Notes: a model not told the origin generated them from the letters alone. 64,000 bases of DNA from Pseudoxanthomonas suwonensis (GCA_003240695.1 QFNC01000003.1:1-64000), one strand, 5' to 3'; positions 19,257-28,830 are shown, counted from the first letter of the stretch. Made by a program: numbers and translations.

Positions 19257-19260
<4 letters not shown>
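18205..19260 (+). CDS. ntrB: NtrB (GlnL)-like nitrogen-regulation sensor kinase
   Basis: A 351-residue soluble kinase. An N-terminal PAS domain (about 10-115) is followed by HisKA with H140 in GLAHELRNPLAGLQGAAQLL, which closely matches E. coli NtrB. RDYDPSLP, the N-box LWNLLRNALQ, VVDDGHGVP and GSGLGLALAQ follow, also as in NtrB. It phosphorylates the NtrC-like partner encoded directly after it (four-base ATGA overlap). The start at 18205 is favoured because an upstream in-frame ATG at 18184 lies in AT-rich promoter-like sequence; neither has a clear ribosome site. No glnA or glnB lies nearby. Confidence 0.88.
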
Positions 19261-20687
<1,427 letters not shown>

Positions 20688-20758
20688 GTGGCTTTCATCC
20701 TTCGTGTACCTGCACGCCACTACGCTAACCAACTTCCCGATTTCCAGGAGCATCCCCT

Positions 20759-21352
20759 ATGACTTTCATGCGTCCACTTGCCATTGCAGCGACCGTGCTG
20801 GTCCTGTCGGCCTGCGCCAGCAGCGGCGGTTCCGCCACCACGGCCACGCCATCGTCGAAAACCGCTGCGCCCCGGCCGGTGCTGGACAGCACCAGTACCG
20901 TGCAGACGGCCAAGGTCAACCTGACCGCAGCTTCCGGCAGTCTGGTCAGCGGTACCTTGCAGGTCGTGCCCATCGCCGGCGGCGTGCGCATCACCGGCGA
21001 AATCGGCGGCTTGCCGCGCAACGGCAACCATGGGTTCCACATCCATGAAAAAGGCGATTGCAGTGCCGCCGATGCCAGCAGCGCCGGTGGCCATTTCAAT
21101 CCCACCACTGCGCCGCACGGCCGCGTGCGCCAGGGCCGGCATCACGGCGGCGATAGCGACAACCTGAGCGCGGATGGCAAGGGCGTGGCCAGGGTCGATC
21201 GCCAGTTCGTCGGGGTGGTGATGGGAGGCGGCGCGGCCAACGACATCATCGGCAAGGCGGTGGTGGTGCATGCCGATCCGGACGACTACACCAGCCAGCC
21301 CAGCGGCAACGCCGGTGCGCGCATCGCCTGCGGCTTGATCAAGGCCGGCTGA
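20759..21352 (+). CDS. sodC: Periplasmic Cu/Zn superoxide dismutase, lipoprotein form
   Basis: A 197-residue protein that dismutates superoxide outside the cytoplasm. The signal peptide ends in the lipobox LSACAS (Cys at 19), so it is probably a lipoprotein. Metal ligands are present: HGFHIHEKGDC, GGHFNP, HGRVRQGRHHGGDSDNL and VVHADPDDY, with the second disulfide Cys in ARIACGLI. A strong Shine-Dalgarno (AGGAG, 20746-20750) precedes the ATG by eight bases. Transcribed alone downstream of ntrC. Confidence 0.94.
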   Translation: MTFMRPLAIAATVLVLSACASSGGSATTATPSSKTAAPRPVLDSTSTVQTAKVNLTAASGSLVSGTLQVVPIAGGVRITGEIGGLPRNGNHGFHIHEKGDCSAADASSAGGHFNPTTAPHGRVRQGRHHGGDSDNLSADGKGVARVDRQFVGVVMGGGAANDIIGKAVVVHADPDDYTSQPSGNAGARIACGLIKAG

Positions 21353-21373
21353 TTCCTCCGGCAGAGGTTGGAT

Positions 21374-21395
21374 GATGCCGCTTCGCCGCGGCATC
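21374..21395. terminator. Hairpin between convergent sodC and the next gene
   Basis: An 8-bp perfect stem GATGCCGC/GCGGCATC with a 6-base loop lies between two convergent genes and touches the stop codon of the minus-strand gene. There is no T-run, so this is a 3'-end structure or weak bidirectional terminator rather than a clear intrinsic terminator. Confidence 0.4.
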
Positions 21396-22257
21396 ACGCC
21401 GCCGGAGCATCCTGATAGTCGAAACAGACCTCCAGCCCGTGCGCCCGGGCGATGGCCGCGAATTGCCGTGTGCGCATTTCGTGCAGGGCATAGCCGCGCT
21501 CGAGCCGATCCGGGTCGATGATGTGCGCGGCGCAACGCGCACGCCACGATTCCGCGGACGGCAGGCGCAGATGCAGCACGCCATCGGCATAGTGCGCGTG
21601 CGGTTCGGGCGGCACATCCAGCATGGCCGTGTCCCGCGGACGCAGCAGCGCGGTTTCCAGCAGGAGCCAAAACCCGTCCAGCGACTGGTTCTCGTATTGC
21701 AGCGCGGTCATCGCCAACAGATCGTGCAGGGTCAGGCAGCGGGCGTGTTCGATGGGGAGCTGCAGCTGTTCCTGGGCGAACAGGGCGGTATCGGCAGCAG
21801 CCATGCCTTCGTCCAGCAGTCGCGCTTCCAGACTGTCGCGTACCGTGCCGATGACGGCTGCATCGCCCGACAACAGCCATGGCAGCACCCGCAAGCCGCC
21901 GCCGCGCAGATCCGGATCGGCCTGCAAGGGCTGCGGAATGCGGCCTTCGCCATCGTGACCGAAGGCCACGATCCGTGGCTGCCTGCCTTGCCGAGCCCCT
22001 TGCAGCAGTTCGTGCAGCCGCCGGTGCAGCGGCCAACCCGGGCGCAACACCTCCGCGGGATCGAAATGCGCCCCGGCCAGCACCAGGTCCGACTGCACCA
22101 CGGCCGGCTCCAGCCGCGCCAGATCACGCCCGATCAAGTCCGCCAGCTCGCCCGCAACCGCCTGCGACAGGCCAGGCAGCGCGCCGGCGTCGGCCCCGAT
22201 CGGGCATTCCAGCGCCAGCAGGCCGCGCATCACGGTCGGTTCGGATGAAGACATCAT
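21394..22257 (-). CDS. Conserved-looking protein of unknown function
   Basis: A 287-residue soluble protein with no signal peptide, membrane segment or motif that I recognise. It has an acidic, helix-rich composition (repeated Leu/Glu/Ala segments such as DLIGRDLARLEPAV and CLTLHDLLAMTALQYENQ), with a C-terminal YALHEMRTRQFAAIARAHGLEV. Codon use matches the neighbours, supporting a real gene. It is convergent with sodC and divergent from the thiolase gene. Paired ATG codons (22257 and 22254) leave the start uncertain by one residue. Confidence 0.75.
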   Translation of the reverse strand: MMSSSEPTVMRGLLALECPIGADAGALPGLSQAVAGELADLIGRDLARLEPAVVQSDLVLAGAHFDPAEVLRPGWPLHRRLHELLQGARQGRQPRIVAFGHDGEGRIPQPLQADPDLRGGGLRVLPWLLSGDAAVIGTVRDSLEARLLDEGMAAADTALFAQEQLQLPIEHARCLTLHDLLAMTALQYENQSLDGFWLLLETALLRPRDTAMLDVPPEPHAHYADGVLHLRLPSAESWRARCAAHIIDPDRLERGYALHEMRTRQFAAIARAHGLEVCFDYQDAPAA

Positions 22258-22359
22258 GGACAGCGGCGGCCTGGTGGATTGGCCGCGCGCGGCGGCACAG
22301 GTAGACTGCCGACATTATGCCTGCGCCGCAGGGCCGGGCCGGTCGCCCAGGAGCTGTCC

Positions 22360-23634
22360 ATGCCGTTTCCCCGCCCCGTCGCCGTGCTTGGCGGCGTTCG
22401 CATCCCCTTCTGCCGCAACAACACCGCCTATGCCGACGTGGGCAACCTGGGCATGTCGGTGCGAACGCTCGGGGCGCTGGTGGAGCGTTTCGGCCTGCAT
22501 GGGCAGCAGCTGGGCGAAGTGGCGATGGGTGCGGTGATCAAGCATTCCTCCGACTGGAACCTGGGCCGCGAGGCCACGCTGTCGTCGGGACTGTCGCCGC
22601 TGACCCCGGGCATCACCCTGCAGCGCGCCTGCGGCACATCGCTGGACACCATCGTGCACATCGCCAACAAGATCGCCGTGGGCCAGATCGAAGTGGGCGT
22701 GGGCGGCGGCAGCGATACCACCTCGGACGTGCCGATCGTGTACGGCAAGGACCTGCGCCGCCGCCTGCTGGCGGTGAACGCGGCCAAATCCGCGAAGGAC
22801 AAGCTGAAAACCGCGCTGAAGGGGTTCTCGCTGGCGGAACTGAAACCCGAGTTCCCCGGCGTGGCCGAACCGCGCACCGGCAAATCCATGGGCCAGCACT
22901 GCGAGGACATGGCGCGGCAGTGGGCCATCGGCCGTGATTCGCAGGACGAACTGGCCGCGGCATCGCACCACAAGCTGGCCGCGGCCTACGAACGCGGCTT
23001 CTTCGACGACCTGGTGGTGAGTTTCCGCGGCGTGGAGCGCGACAACATCCTGCGGCCGGACACCTCGCTGGAGAAACTGGCCACGCTAAAGCCCGCCTTC
23101 GACAGGACCAGCGGCACCCTGACCGCCGGCAATTCCACCCCGCTCACCGACGGTGCCGCCGCCTGCCTGCTCGCCAGCGAGGACTGGGCGCAGCGGCACC
23201 GGCTGCCGGTGCAGTGCTACCTGCGCGATGCGCACGTGGCCGCGGTGGACTTCGTGCATGGCGAAGGCTTGCTGATGGCGCCTGCAGTTGCCGTGGCGGA
23301 ACTGCTGGCGCGCAATGGCCTGACGCTGCAGGACTTCGACTTCTACGAAATCCACGAGGCCTTCGCCGCGCAGGTGCTGTGCACGCTGCGGGCGTGGGAA
23401 AGCGAGGAGTACTGCCGCACTCGCCTGGGTCTGGACGCGCCGCTGGGTCGCATCGATCCGGAGCGGATCAATCCGAATGGGTCCTCGCTGGCCACTGGAC
23501 ACCCGTTCGCGGCCACCGGCGCGCGCATCGTGGCCACCGCCGCCAAGGAACTGGCGCAGCGCGGCCAAGGCCGCTGCCTGATCAGCATCTGCACCGCCGG
23601 CGGCATGGGCGTGGTGGCGATTCTGGAGCGTTGA
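22360..23634 (+). CDS. fadI: Acetyl-CoA C-acyltransferase, FadI-like thiolase
   Basis: A 424-residue thiolase. The nucleophilic Cys is in QRACGTSLDT, the substrate loop is NSTPLTDGA, the His region is GHPFAATGAR and the second catalytic Cys is in CTAGGMG. Sequence order and the FDRTSGTLTAGNSTPLTDG segment resemble FadI, the thiolase of the anaerobic/alternative beta-oxidation complex, rather than FadA or PhaA. It cleaves 3-ketoacyl-CoA to acetyl-CoA and acyl-CoA. The start at 22360 follows AGGAG by eight bases; a longer frame lacks a good site. No fadJ partner lies adjacent. Confidence 0.88.
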   Translation: MPFPRPVAVLGGVRIPFCRNNTAYADVGNLGMSVRTLGALVERFGLHGQQLGEVAMGAVIKHSSDWNLGREATLSSGLSPLTPGITLQRACGTSLDTIVHIANKIAVGQIEVGVGGGSDTTSDVPIVYGKDLRRRLLAVNAAKSAKDKLKTALKGFSLAELKPEFPGVAEPRTGKSMGQHCEDMARQWAIGRDSQDELAAASHHKLAAAYERGFFDDLVVSFRGVERDNILRPDTSLEKLATLKPAFDRTSGTLTAGNSTPLTDGAAACLLASEDWAQRHRLPVQCYLRDAHVAAVDFVHGEGLLMAPAVAVAELLARNGLTLQDFDFYEIHEAFAAQVLCTLRAWESEEYCRTRLGLDAPLGRIDPERINPNGSSLATGHPFAATGARIVATAAKELAQRGQGRCLISICTAGGMGVVAILER

Positions 23635-24087
23635 GCGGCGACTCAATCCGGCTGCCGCAGCAAAGCCAGGATCGCCTTGGCCGCCGCAGCGCGGATGGCG
23701 GGCCAGTCGCGGCTGTCGTCGCTGCGGCTGATGGTATCGGGCGGCACTTGTGCGTGCAGCAGCCGTGCGTGCGGCCGCGAGCGTGCCGGCGACGGCACGA
23801 ACAGCGCGACGATGCCGCCGCTTAACCGGCGTTGCGGTCCACGCGTCCGCGTGCATCCGTGCGGCCGTACAGGGGTTTGGACGCGTAGTACCCGCGCAGC
23901 CGCCGGTGTTCGCGCAGTTGGTGGAAGTCCGATGCGTACAGCGGATAAACCAGTGCCGGAACCACGGCACGAATCGGGCGAGTCGGCGGGGTTCAGCGAG
24001 GGGGGCAGCATGCCGGTCGACTTGCACCCTCATCTCGCCGCGGCATGGATGCCGGAGCGATCAGCTCGAACGATGGCATGCCTGCCG
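23635..24087. other. Gene-poor stretch with two overlapping doubtful small minus-strand ORFs
   Basis: No clear gene lies between the thiolase and the effector. Two overlapping minus-strand frames are open. One (23822-23965, GTG start) would encode 47 residues, ALVYPLYASDFHQLREHR... ending RVDRNAG, with protein-like composition. The other (23643-24011, ATG start) would encode 122 residues, of which only the last ~55 look coding (VPPDTISRSDDSRDWPAIRA...). They overlap in different frames, so at most one is fully real. They may be remnants of a decayed gene beside the acquired effector island. Confidence 0.35.
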
Positions 24088-25107
24088 TCATCCCAGTGCC
24101 GGACCGTCCATGCCACGTCTGGTGGCGGGGTCGGGCAGTATTTGCGCGCTGTGTTCGCGCTGCTGCGCAAGCTGCTGTTCCGTGCGCTCGAGTTGCGCCA
24201 GCGAGGTGTCCAGCGGCATGGAGAACGCCTGGGCCGTCTCCATGCCGGCCCGCAGGCCGGCCACGTCGCGCGGATCGCCCTGCTGCACGAACACGCGTTC
24301 GCCGGTGATGGTTTCATTGCCGCTCTGCCGCTGGCTGAGATACACCGCATCCACGCGTTGCAGGCCGTTGTCGTGGGCCAGGTTGGCCAAGCTGCAGGCC
24401 ATGCGCGTGCTGCCTGCATCCGGGGCGCGGCCTTGCGCGGCATCCAGTTTGTGCACGCCATCCAGGCACTGGCCCAGGATCGGGCTGGCCTGGGCGGCGA
24501 CGGTCGGGCTGAGCGTGCCGTTTTCGATGTGGCCGAACAGCGCTTCCTTCAGCCGGCCGGCTTCCGGGCGTGGTCGATGCGTTTCCCTGTTCAACGGGCT
24601 GTCTTCGAATGGCGCGATGATCGACTGGATGTGGGGGATGTTGTCCGGCACCCGCAGGCTGCCTTCGAAATCCGGAACGGAACAATGCTGCCCTTTCGGC
24701 AGCGGCATGGTGGCGTGTAGGCCTGCGGCATTCAGCGCCGACCAGGTGAAATCGATGCAGGAATTGGTGAATTTGCCGTAGTCGGCGACGTCGAAACCAT
24801 ATTTTTCGGAGTGCTTGCCGAAATCGTGCAAAGTGTCGAACTGCTCCTTGCTGATTTCGATGGTGCGAGCGTACATCGGGTTCTGGTAGGTGTTGACGTC
24901 ATCAGAGGAGACAAAACTATCCCCGTCTCCGTTTTTATTCATCCCGTAGCTTTTCTGCCACTGGGTTCCGTCAACAGCGATCGAATAGAACATGTGTCCG
25001 CTGCGCGAGCTTCCTTTGGAACCAATGGCTGTTCCAGTGGCTGCGATATGGACCGTGACTGTATAGCGACCACTTGGTGCAGTTTCGGGAAGGTGTTCCA
25101 TGATCAT
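24088..25107 (-). CDS. X-T4SS antibacterial effector (XVIPCD C-terminus) with a permuted papain-like toxin domain
   Basis: A 339-residue protein. The C-terminal part (about 205-315) matches the XVIPCD secretion signal of Xanthomonas-type T4SS effectors: STRMACSLANLAHDNGLQRVD, then VYLSQ, GERVFVQQGD, AGMETAQAFSMPL and SLAQLE, ending in a Gln-rich tail. The N-terminal domain has H38 in SGHMFYSI and C117 in NSCIDFTW, an order typical of circularly permuted NlpC/P60-papain folds, so a peptidase or amidase toxin acting on rival cells is inferred. It overlaps the preceding candidate immunity gene by ATGA. GC is visibly lower than in flanking genes. No T4SS genes are in the window. Confidence 0.85.
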   Translation of the reverse strand: MIMEHLPETAPSGRYTVTVHIAATGTAIGSKGSSRSGHMFYSIAVDGTQWQKSYGMNKNGDGDSFVSSDDVNTYQNPMYARTIEISKEQFDTLHDFGKHSEKYGFDVADYGKFTNSCIDFTWSALNAAGLHATMPLPKGQHCSVPDFEGSLRVPDNIPHIQSIIAPFEDSPLNRETHRPRPEAGRLKEALFGHIENGTLSPTVAAQASPILGQCLDGVHKLDAAQGRAPDAGSTRMACSLANLAHDNGLQRVDAVYLSQRQSGNETITGERVFVQQGDPRDVAGLRAGMETAQAFSMPLDTSLAQLERTEQQLAQQREHSAQILPDPATRRGMDGPALG

Positions 25108-25439
25108 TTTCCGATGAAAGGATGTGAAATGAGCAGAGTGACTTTATCTAGTAGTTCATCGTTCGGCGCAGATGTCTCTATGCGCACCTTGTAGTGCCCC
25201 GGAGCCAGTTCATGGGTATGTGCGATACTGTAACCGGCGCCATACCATCCATCCGAATCGTATTCTTTGACTCGCATGCCATTTTGCTCTGGCGTGTAAG
25301 CATTGGCTTTCCAGGAAACAGGGTTGTTTGCTGGAAGAGCGGCTTCAACGAATTGCACATGTTTTGGAACGTAGCGGGAAGTGAATAGTGGAACAGGGGT
25401 CAATATTCCTTTTGTCTGTTTCCATAGCTCGATTCGCAT
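25104..25439 (-). CDS. C-terminal half of an interrupted candidate immunity lipoprotein
   Basis: A 111-residue frame from the first ATG, but the same frame is open upstream to the TAG at 25518-25520, adding 26 coding-like codons (FIRAPNSSDRDAFDAIDAYV...). The product looks like a beta-rich domain ending in APGHYKVRIETSAP...LLISHPFIGK, which recalls DUF5625-type lipoproteins found next to X-T4SS effectors. It ends four bases inside the effector start. Without the N-terminal signal it would stay in the cytoplasm. Whether it is translated alone, as a readthrough product or not at all is unknown. Confidence 0.6.
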   Translation of the reverse strand: MRIELWKQTKGILTPVPLFTSRYVPKHVQFVEAALPANNPVSWKANAYTPEQNGMRVKEYDSDGWYGAGYSIAHTHELAPGHYKVRIETSAPNDELLDKVTLLISHPFIGK

Positions 25440-25517
25440 CGGGTGTTTGAGATTGTGGACGTAGGCATCGATGGCGTCGAAGGCGTCGCGGTCAGATGAG
25501 TTTGGAGCCCGGATGAA

Positions 25518-25520
25518 CTA
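25518..25520 (-). other. In-frame TAG splitting the candidate immunity gene
   Basis: On the minus strand the frame reads GAT TTT GGC TAG TTC ATC CGG, with coding-like sequence in the same frame on both sides. A single base change (for example TGG to TAG) would restore a 212-residue lipoprotein spanning 25104-25742. The base after the stop is T, which is not a classic readthrough context. A sequencing error is possible. Confidence 0.75.
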
Positions 25521-25742
25521 GCCAAAATCTACACGTGTAGGAGACCGCTCGTCCCAGGCGGCAACCACCCGGAAATCCACCTCCACGCTGTTGCCGGCTT
25601 TGGAGAAGTCGAACGGCACCACGATCGGCAGACGGTCAGGCGAAGCCGCATCCGGGTCGGGAGGCGGCTGGATGCCGCATGCGGCCAGCAGGACTGTGGT
25701 GATCAGCGCGACGAGTGAGGAAAAGCGCCCGAGCAGAGGCAT
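25518..25742 (-). CDS. N-terminal half of an interrupted lipoprotein (candidate effector immunity protein)
   Basis: A 74-residue frame beginning with a lipoprotein signal (VALITTVLLAAC, lipobox Cys at 22), then a Pro/Asp linker and the start of a mature domain (LPIVVPFDFSKAGNSVEVDFRVV). It stops at TAG, and the same frame goes on as the next ORF for 137 more codons. X-T4SS immunity proteins are periplasmic lipoproteins encoded immediately upstream of their effectors, as here. A full protein would match that pattern; the truncated one should lack most of the domain. Confidence 0.65.
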   Translation of the reverse strand: MPLLGRFSSLVALITTVLLAACGIQPPPDPDAASPDRLPIVVPFDFSKAGNSVEVDFRVVAAWDERSPTRVDFG

Positions 25743-25816
25743 GGCACATCCATTGCGAGTGACGACTGGATCATCCGCCCGACTCGGCAGCTCGCCAAGC
25801 CGGATCGACTGCGGGC

Positions 25817-27058
25817 TCACACCCCCGCCGGCGGCTCCGGCGCATCGATCATCGCGCCTGTCAACCGCCGGTTTCCGGGTGGTTCGGCACGCAGCGGGTA
25901 GGTGCGCTGGCCGCGTGCCGCGCGCAGGGCGTTGGCATAGCAGAGTTCCGCCTGCACGTGATCGCCGGCCTGCGAGTAACCATGGCCCAGTTCCTCCCAG
26001 GCGGCCGGTCCGGCGCCGTTGTCCAGCGCCCGATGCAGATGGCCTTCGGCTTCGGCCCACTGGCCGCGTTCGCGCGCGGCGCGTCCCATCGCCAAGGCCA
26101 GTGCCGGACTGCGCGGGTAGGTAACCAGCCAGCGCTGGAACGTTTCCTGCTGCTTGGCGGTACGGCTGCCGGGCAGGCTGGCGTAGCGCATCGCCAGGGA
26201 TTCATCCCATTGACTGTCCAGCACCAGTTCCACCGGGCGCGATGCGGCTTCGTTCCAGCCCAGTGCGGCGGCGCGTTCGGCGTAGGCCATGGCCACGTCC
26301 GGGTGCGCGCGCACCGGCTTTGCCAGCCCGTCCCAGCGATTGGCCAGCACATTGGCATCGCCGGCTTCGTGCAGGGCGCCGATGGCCCATTGCGTCTGTG
26401 CGGCATCCAGACGGCTTGCCGACGCGGCCTGTTGCTGGCGCAGGGACCCGAGCATGCCGTACGCATCGGCCGCACGGCCACTGGCGGCCAGCGCCTGCGC
26501 ACGCAACCACAATCCGCGCGGTGGCAGGGGTTGCGCGCTGGGGGCATCCACCGCCACCAGCGCATCGGTGGGACGGTGTTCGCCCAAGGCCAGTTCAGCA
26601 TGGGCGATCGCGCGCAGAGGTGCATCGCCTTCGTGCAGGGCACTGAGATGATTCCCTGCCGCCGCCAGGTCGCCCCGCCGGCGTGCGGCGCGGGCGGCGG
26701 CCAAGCGGGCGACGGCGGCATTCGCCGGATCCTGCTCGGCCACCTGCGCCAGCAGTTTCTCGGCGCGGGCATAGTCGCCGCGATCCATGGCCAGCAGACC
26801 ATCGGCCATGCGCAGACGCTGCTGCCGTGCGCGACGCAGGTGGAAGGCACGGAATGGCCAGCTGAACAGCTTCCGCAGCAGCACCAGCCCGATCAGCCCG
26901 CCCAGCAGCACTGCGATGGCGGTGGCCAGGCTGGTGGTGTAGTCGTAGCCGCCGTGGCGGACGATCATCACGCCGGGATCCTGCAGCAGGAACTGCGCCG
27001 CCAACGCCGCCAGCAAGGCCAGCACGATCCAGAACAACACGCTGCTGAACACTTTCAT
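25817..27058 (-). CDS. hemY: HemY protein, TPR-containing inner-membrane protein
   Basis: A 413-residue protein. Two N-terminal membrane helices (about 5-25 and 40-63) with the HemY_N pattern DPGVMIVRHGGYDYTTSL, then helical TPR-like repeats (MADGLLAMDRGDYARAEKLL..., WAEAEGHLHRALDNG...). HemY accompanies hemD in many gammaproteobacteria and is linked to porphyrin synthesis, but its biochemical role is not settled. It follows hemD by 13 bases. The C-terminal ~20 residues are Pro-rich and variable. Confidence 0.92.
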   Translation of the reverse strand: MKVFSSVLFWIVLALLAALAAQFLLQDPGVMIVRHGGYDYTTSLATAIAVLLGGLIGLVLLRKLFSWPFRAFHLRRARQQRLRMADGLLAMDRGDYARAEKLLAQVAEQDPANAAVARLAAARAARRRGDLAAAGNHLSALHEGDAPLRAIAHAELALGEHRPTDALVAVDAPSAQPLPPRGLWLRAQALAASGRAADAYGMLGSLRQQQAASASRLDAAQTQWAIGALHEAGDANVLANRWDGLAKPVRAHPDVAMAYAERAAALGWNEAASRPVELVLDSQWDESLAMRYASLPGSRTAKQQETFQRWLVTYPRSPALALAMGRAARERGQWAEAEGHLHRALDNGAGPAAWEELGHGYSQAGDHVQAELCYANALRAARGQRTYPLRAEPPGNRRLTGAMIDAPEPPAGV

Positions 27059-27071
27059 GTGCCGATTCCCC

Positions 27072-27899
27072 TCAAGCCGTTTCGGATGTGATGTCGCTAC
27101 CGTAGCGCACCGGTGCAGCGCTGCAAACCGTGTCTGCGCAACCGGCGGCGATCGCGGCCATCAGCGCATCGGGCAAGGCACTTGCCGCGACGATCACCGA
27201 GCCGCGGAAACCGGCATCGACAGCGTGCCTGCCGAGTCGCTCGCTGGCGGCAACCACGCGGGCCTGCAGCAGGTGATCGCGCGCTTCGTTCGGCAGCGCC
27301 TGCAGGATTCGCTGCAGCGCCTGACCGCTGCTCAGTGCCAGCCAGACGGGCGGTGGCAATCGCAGCAGGCGAGCCACGGCTTGGGGGGATGGTCGAACCG
27401 GCACGCGATCATAGACATCGGCCTGAATCAACCGCGCGCCGCGGGACTGCAGTTCCGACTGCAACCGACCACGGCCTTCGGGCGCGGTGAGCATGCCCAC
27501 GCGGTGTCCGCCGATGGCATCGGGACGCAACGGCGGCAGATCCAGCAAGCCTTCACTGTCCATGCGCCGGGGTGACAGCACCGCCTGCACACCGTGTCGC
27601 TGCAGGGCGTGTCGGGTGCCTTCGCCAACGGCCAGCCATGTCGTCGTGGCCTGTCGCAGCGGCTGCAGGGCATCGGCCGCGGCCACGGCTGCCGGGCTGG
27701 TCACGATCACGCAGTCGCAGCCCAGCGCTGCGCTCAATGCAGCACGGCTGGCCGCATCATCGCGCGGCTGCAATCGCCAGGGTGACAGTGCCAGCAGTCG
27801 CCAGCCATGCCGGGCCGCGGCACGGCGCATGCCCTGATGTGCGCCGACCGGGCGCAGGGAAACGACGTGGCATGATGGCTGGACGGCGATGCGCGACAT
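27072..27899 (-). CDS. hemD: Uroporphyrinogen-III synthase HemD
   Basis: A 275-residue protein in the position and size of HemD, which cyclises hydroxymethylbilane to uroporphyrinogen III. HemD sequences are poorly conserved; features seen are the two-domain alpha/beta layout, CDCVIVTSPAAVAAADAL, the linker with MDSEGLL, AQ/APEGRGRLQSEL and VWLALSSGQALQRIL. The hemY gene directly downstream supports the call. The start at 27899 gives a sensible N-terminus. The N-terminal ~20 residues read VVSLRPVGAHQGMRRAAARHGW, as in this family. hemC is not in the window. Confidence 0.85.
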   Translation of the reverse strand: MSRIAVQPSCHVVSLRPVGAHQGMRRAAARHGWRLLALSPWRLQPRDDAASRAALSAALGCDCVIVTSPAAVAAADALQPLRQATTTWLAVGEGTRHALQRHGVQAVLSPRRMDSEGLLDLPPLRPDAIGGHRVGMLTAPEGRGRLQSELQSRGARLIQADVYDRVPVRPSPQAVARLLRLPPPVWLALSSGQALQRILQALPNEARDHLLQARVVAASERLGRHAVDAGFRGSVIVAASALPDALMAAIAAGCADTVCSAAPVRYGSDITSETA

Positions 27900-27920
27900 C
27901 GCTGCAGGATAGAGGCAAAC

Positions 27921-28382
27921 GTGGCCAACCAAGCCGATCTGCTGGACAGATTGATGGCGCATTACCGTGCGATGCCGCCGGTGGCCGCCTTGCAGCTGGC
28001 CATTGCCGGGTCCGATGCGCGCAGTCTGTGCCTGCAGGCGCCGCTGGCGGCCAATCTCAACGACAAGGGCTGCGCGTTCGGCGGCAGCTTGGTCTCGCTG
28101 ATGACCCTGGCCGGCTGGGGCATCGTCACGCTGTCGCTGTGGCGCGCGGGACAGACAGCTGACGTCTACGTGGCCGACAGCCAGGTGCGCTATCTGGCAC
28201 CGCTGTACGGCGATCTGCATGCGGAGGCCGAAGCCGCGTCGGGCGAGTCGCTCGAGGCCTGCGTGGCTGCGCTACGCGAACGCGGGCGCGGGCGCATCGG
28301 CATCACGGCCCGCGTGCGCCTGCCCGATGGCGGGGACGCCTGCACGATGACGGCCCGTTACGTGGCCATCGCGCCGCGGTAG
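27921..28382 (+). CDS. Hotdog-fold thioesterase-like protein (YiiD C-terminal domain family)
   Basis: A 153-residue protein with GTG start; GAGG lies a few bases upstream at 27912-27915. The motif NLNDKGCAFGGSLVSLMTLAGWGIV is the signature helix of the YiiD_C/putative thioesterase hotdog family, and QVRYLAPLYGDLHAEAE is a typical central strand. It probably hydrolyses an acyl-CoA or acyl-ACP thioester, but the substrate is unknown. Divergent from hemD; no operon partner is evident. Confidence 0.8.
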   Translation: MANQADLLDRLMAHYRAMPPVAALQLAIAGSDARSLCLQAPLAANLNDKGCAFGGSLVSLMTLAGWGIVTLSLWRAGQTADVYVADSQVRYLAPLYGDLHAEAEAASGESLEACVAALRERGRGRIGITARVRLPDGGDACTMTARYVAIAPR

Positions 28383-28416
28383 GATGGTGTATCTCCACAT
28401 TGCGGATGACATCACT

Positions 28417-28830
28417 ATGCGGCATGCACTGTTGGCATCGGGACTGGCACTGCTGCTGGCCGGCTGCGCCTCGGTCGGCAGCAAGGGCGATCAGCTGACC
28501 CAGATCCAGTACGACTATTCGGCGGCGATCCGCTGGGGCGATTTCGAAGGTGCGTGGAGTCTGGTCGACCCCGAATACAAGAAGGCCCATCCGATGAGCG
28601 ATGTGGATTTCAGCCGCTACCAGCAGGTGCAGGTATCGGGCTATACCGACTTGGCCGCGCAAGTATCGCCGGACCAGTCCACGGCGATGCGCGAGATCCA
28701 GATCAACGTGATCAACAAGCACACCATGGCCGAGCGCAGCATGCGCTACACCGAGCAATGGCGCTACGACGCCGCGGGCAAGCGCTGGTGGCTGAGCAAC
28801 GGCCTGCCGGACTTCTGGGCGGGCCAGTAA
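28417..28830 (+). CDS. Putative lipoprotein, function unknown
   Basis: A 137-residue protein with signal peptide MRHALLASGLALLLAGC and lipobox LAGC (Cys at 17). The mature part (QIQYDYSAAIRWGDFEGAWSLVDP..., YRYTEQWRYDAAGKRWWLSNGLPDFW) has the pattern of an NTF2-like/DUF4440-type cone fold, with paired aromatic strands, but I cannot assign a family. Conserved-looking codon use supports a gene. The start at 28417 is chosen because the signal begins there. Confidence 0.78.
   Translation: MRHALLASGLALLLAGCASVGSKGDQLTQIQYDYSAAIRWGDFEGAWSLVDPEYKKAHPMSDVDFSRYQQVQVSGYTDLAAQVSPDQSTAMREIQINVINKHTMAERSMRYTEQWRYDAAGKRWWLSNGLPDFWAGQ

Noticed and set aside
22315..22971. Minus-strand frames opposite the thiolase gene.
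   Set aside because: Antisense shadows; the thiolase motifs on the plus strand are complete.
25518..25520. TAG as a pyrrolysine codon or programmed readthrough site.
   Set aside because: No pyl genes or readthrough context are visible; a nonsense mutation or base error is simpler.
25529..25540. Perfect 12-base palindrome CTACACGTGTAG near the TAG codon, as an operator or recombination site.
   Set aside because: It lies inside coding sequence of the lipoprotein and no second copy is seen nearby; chance is plausible.
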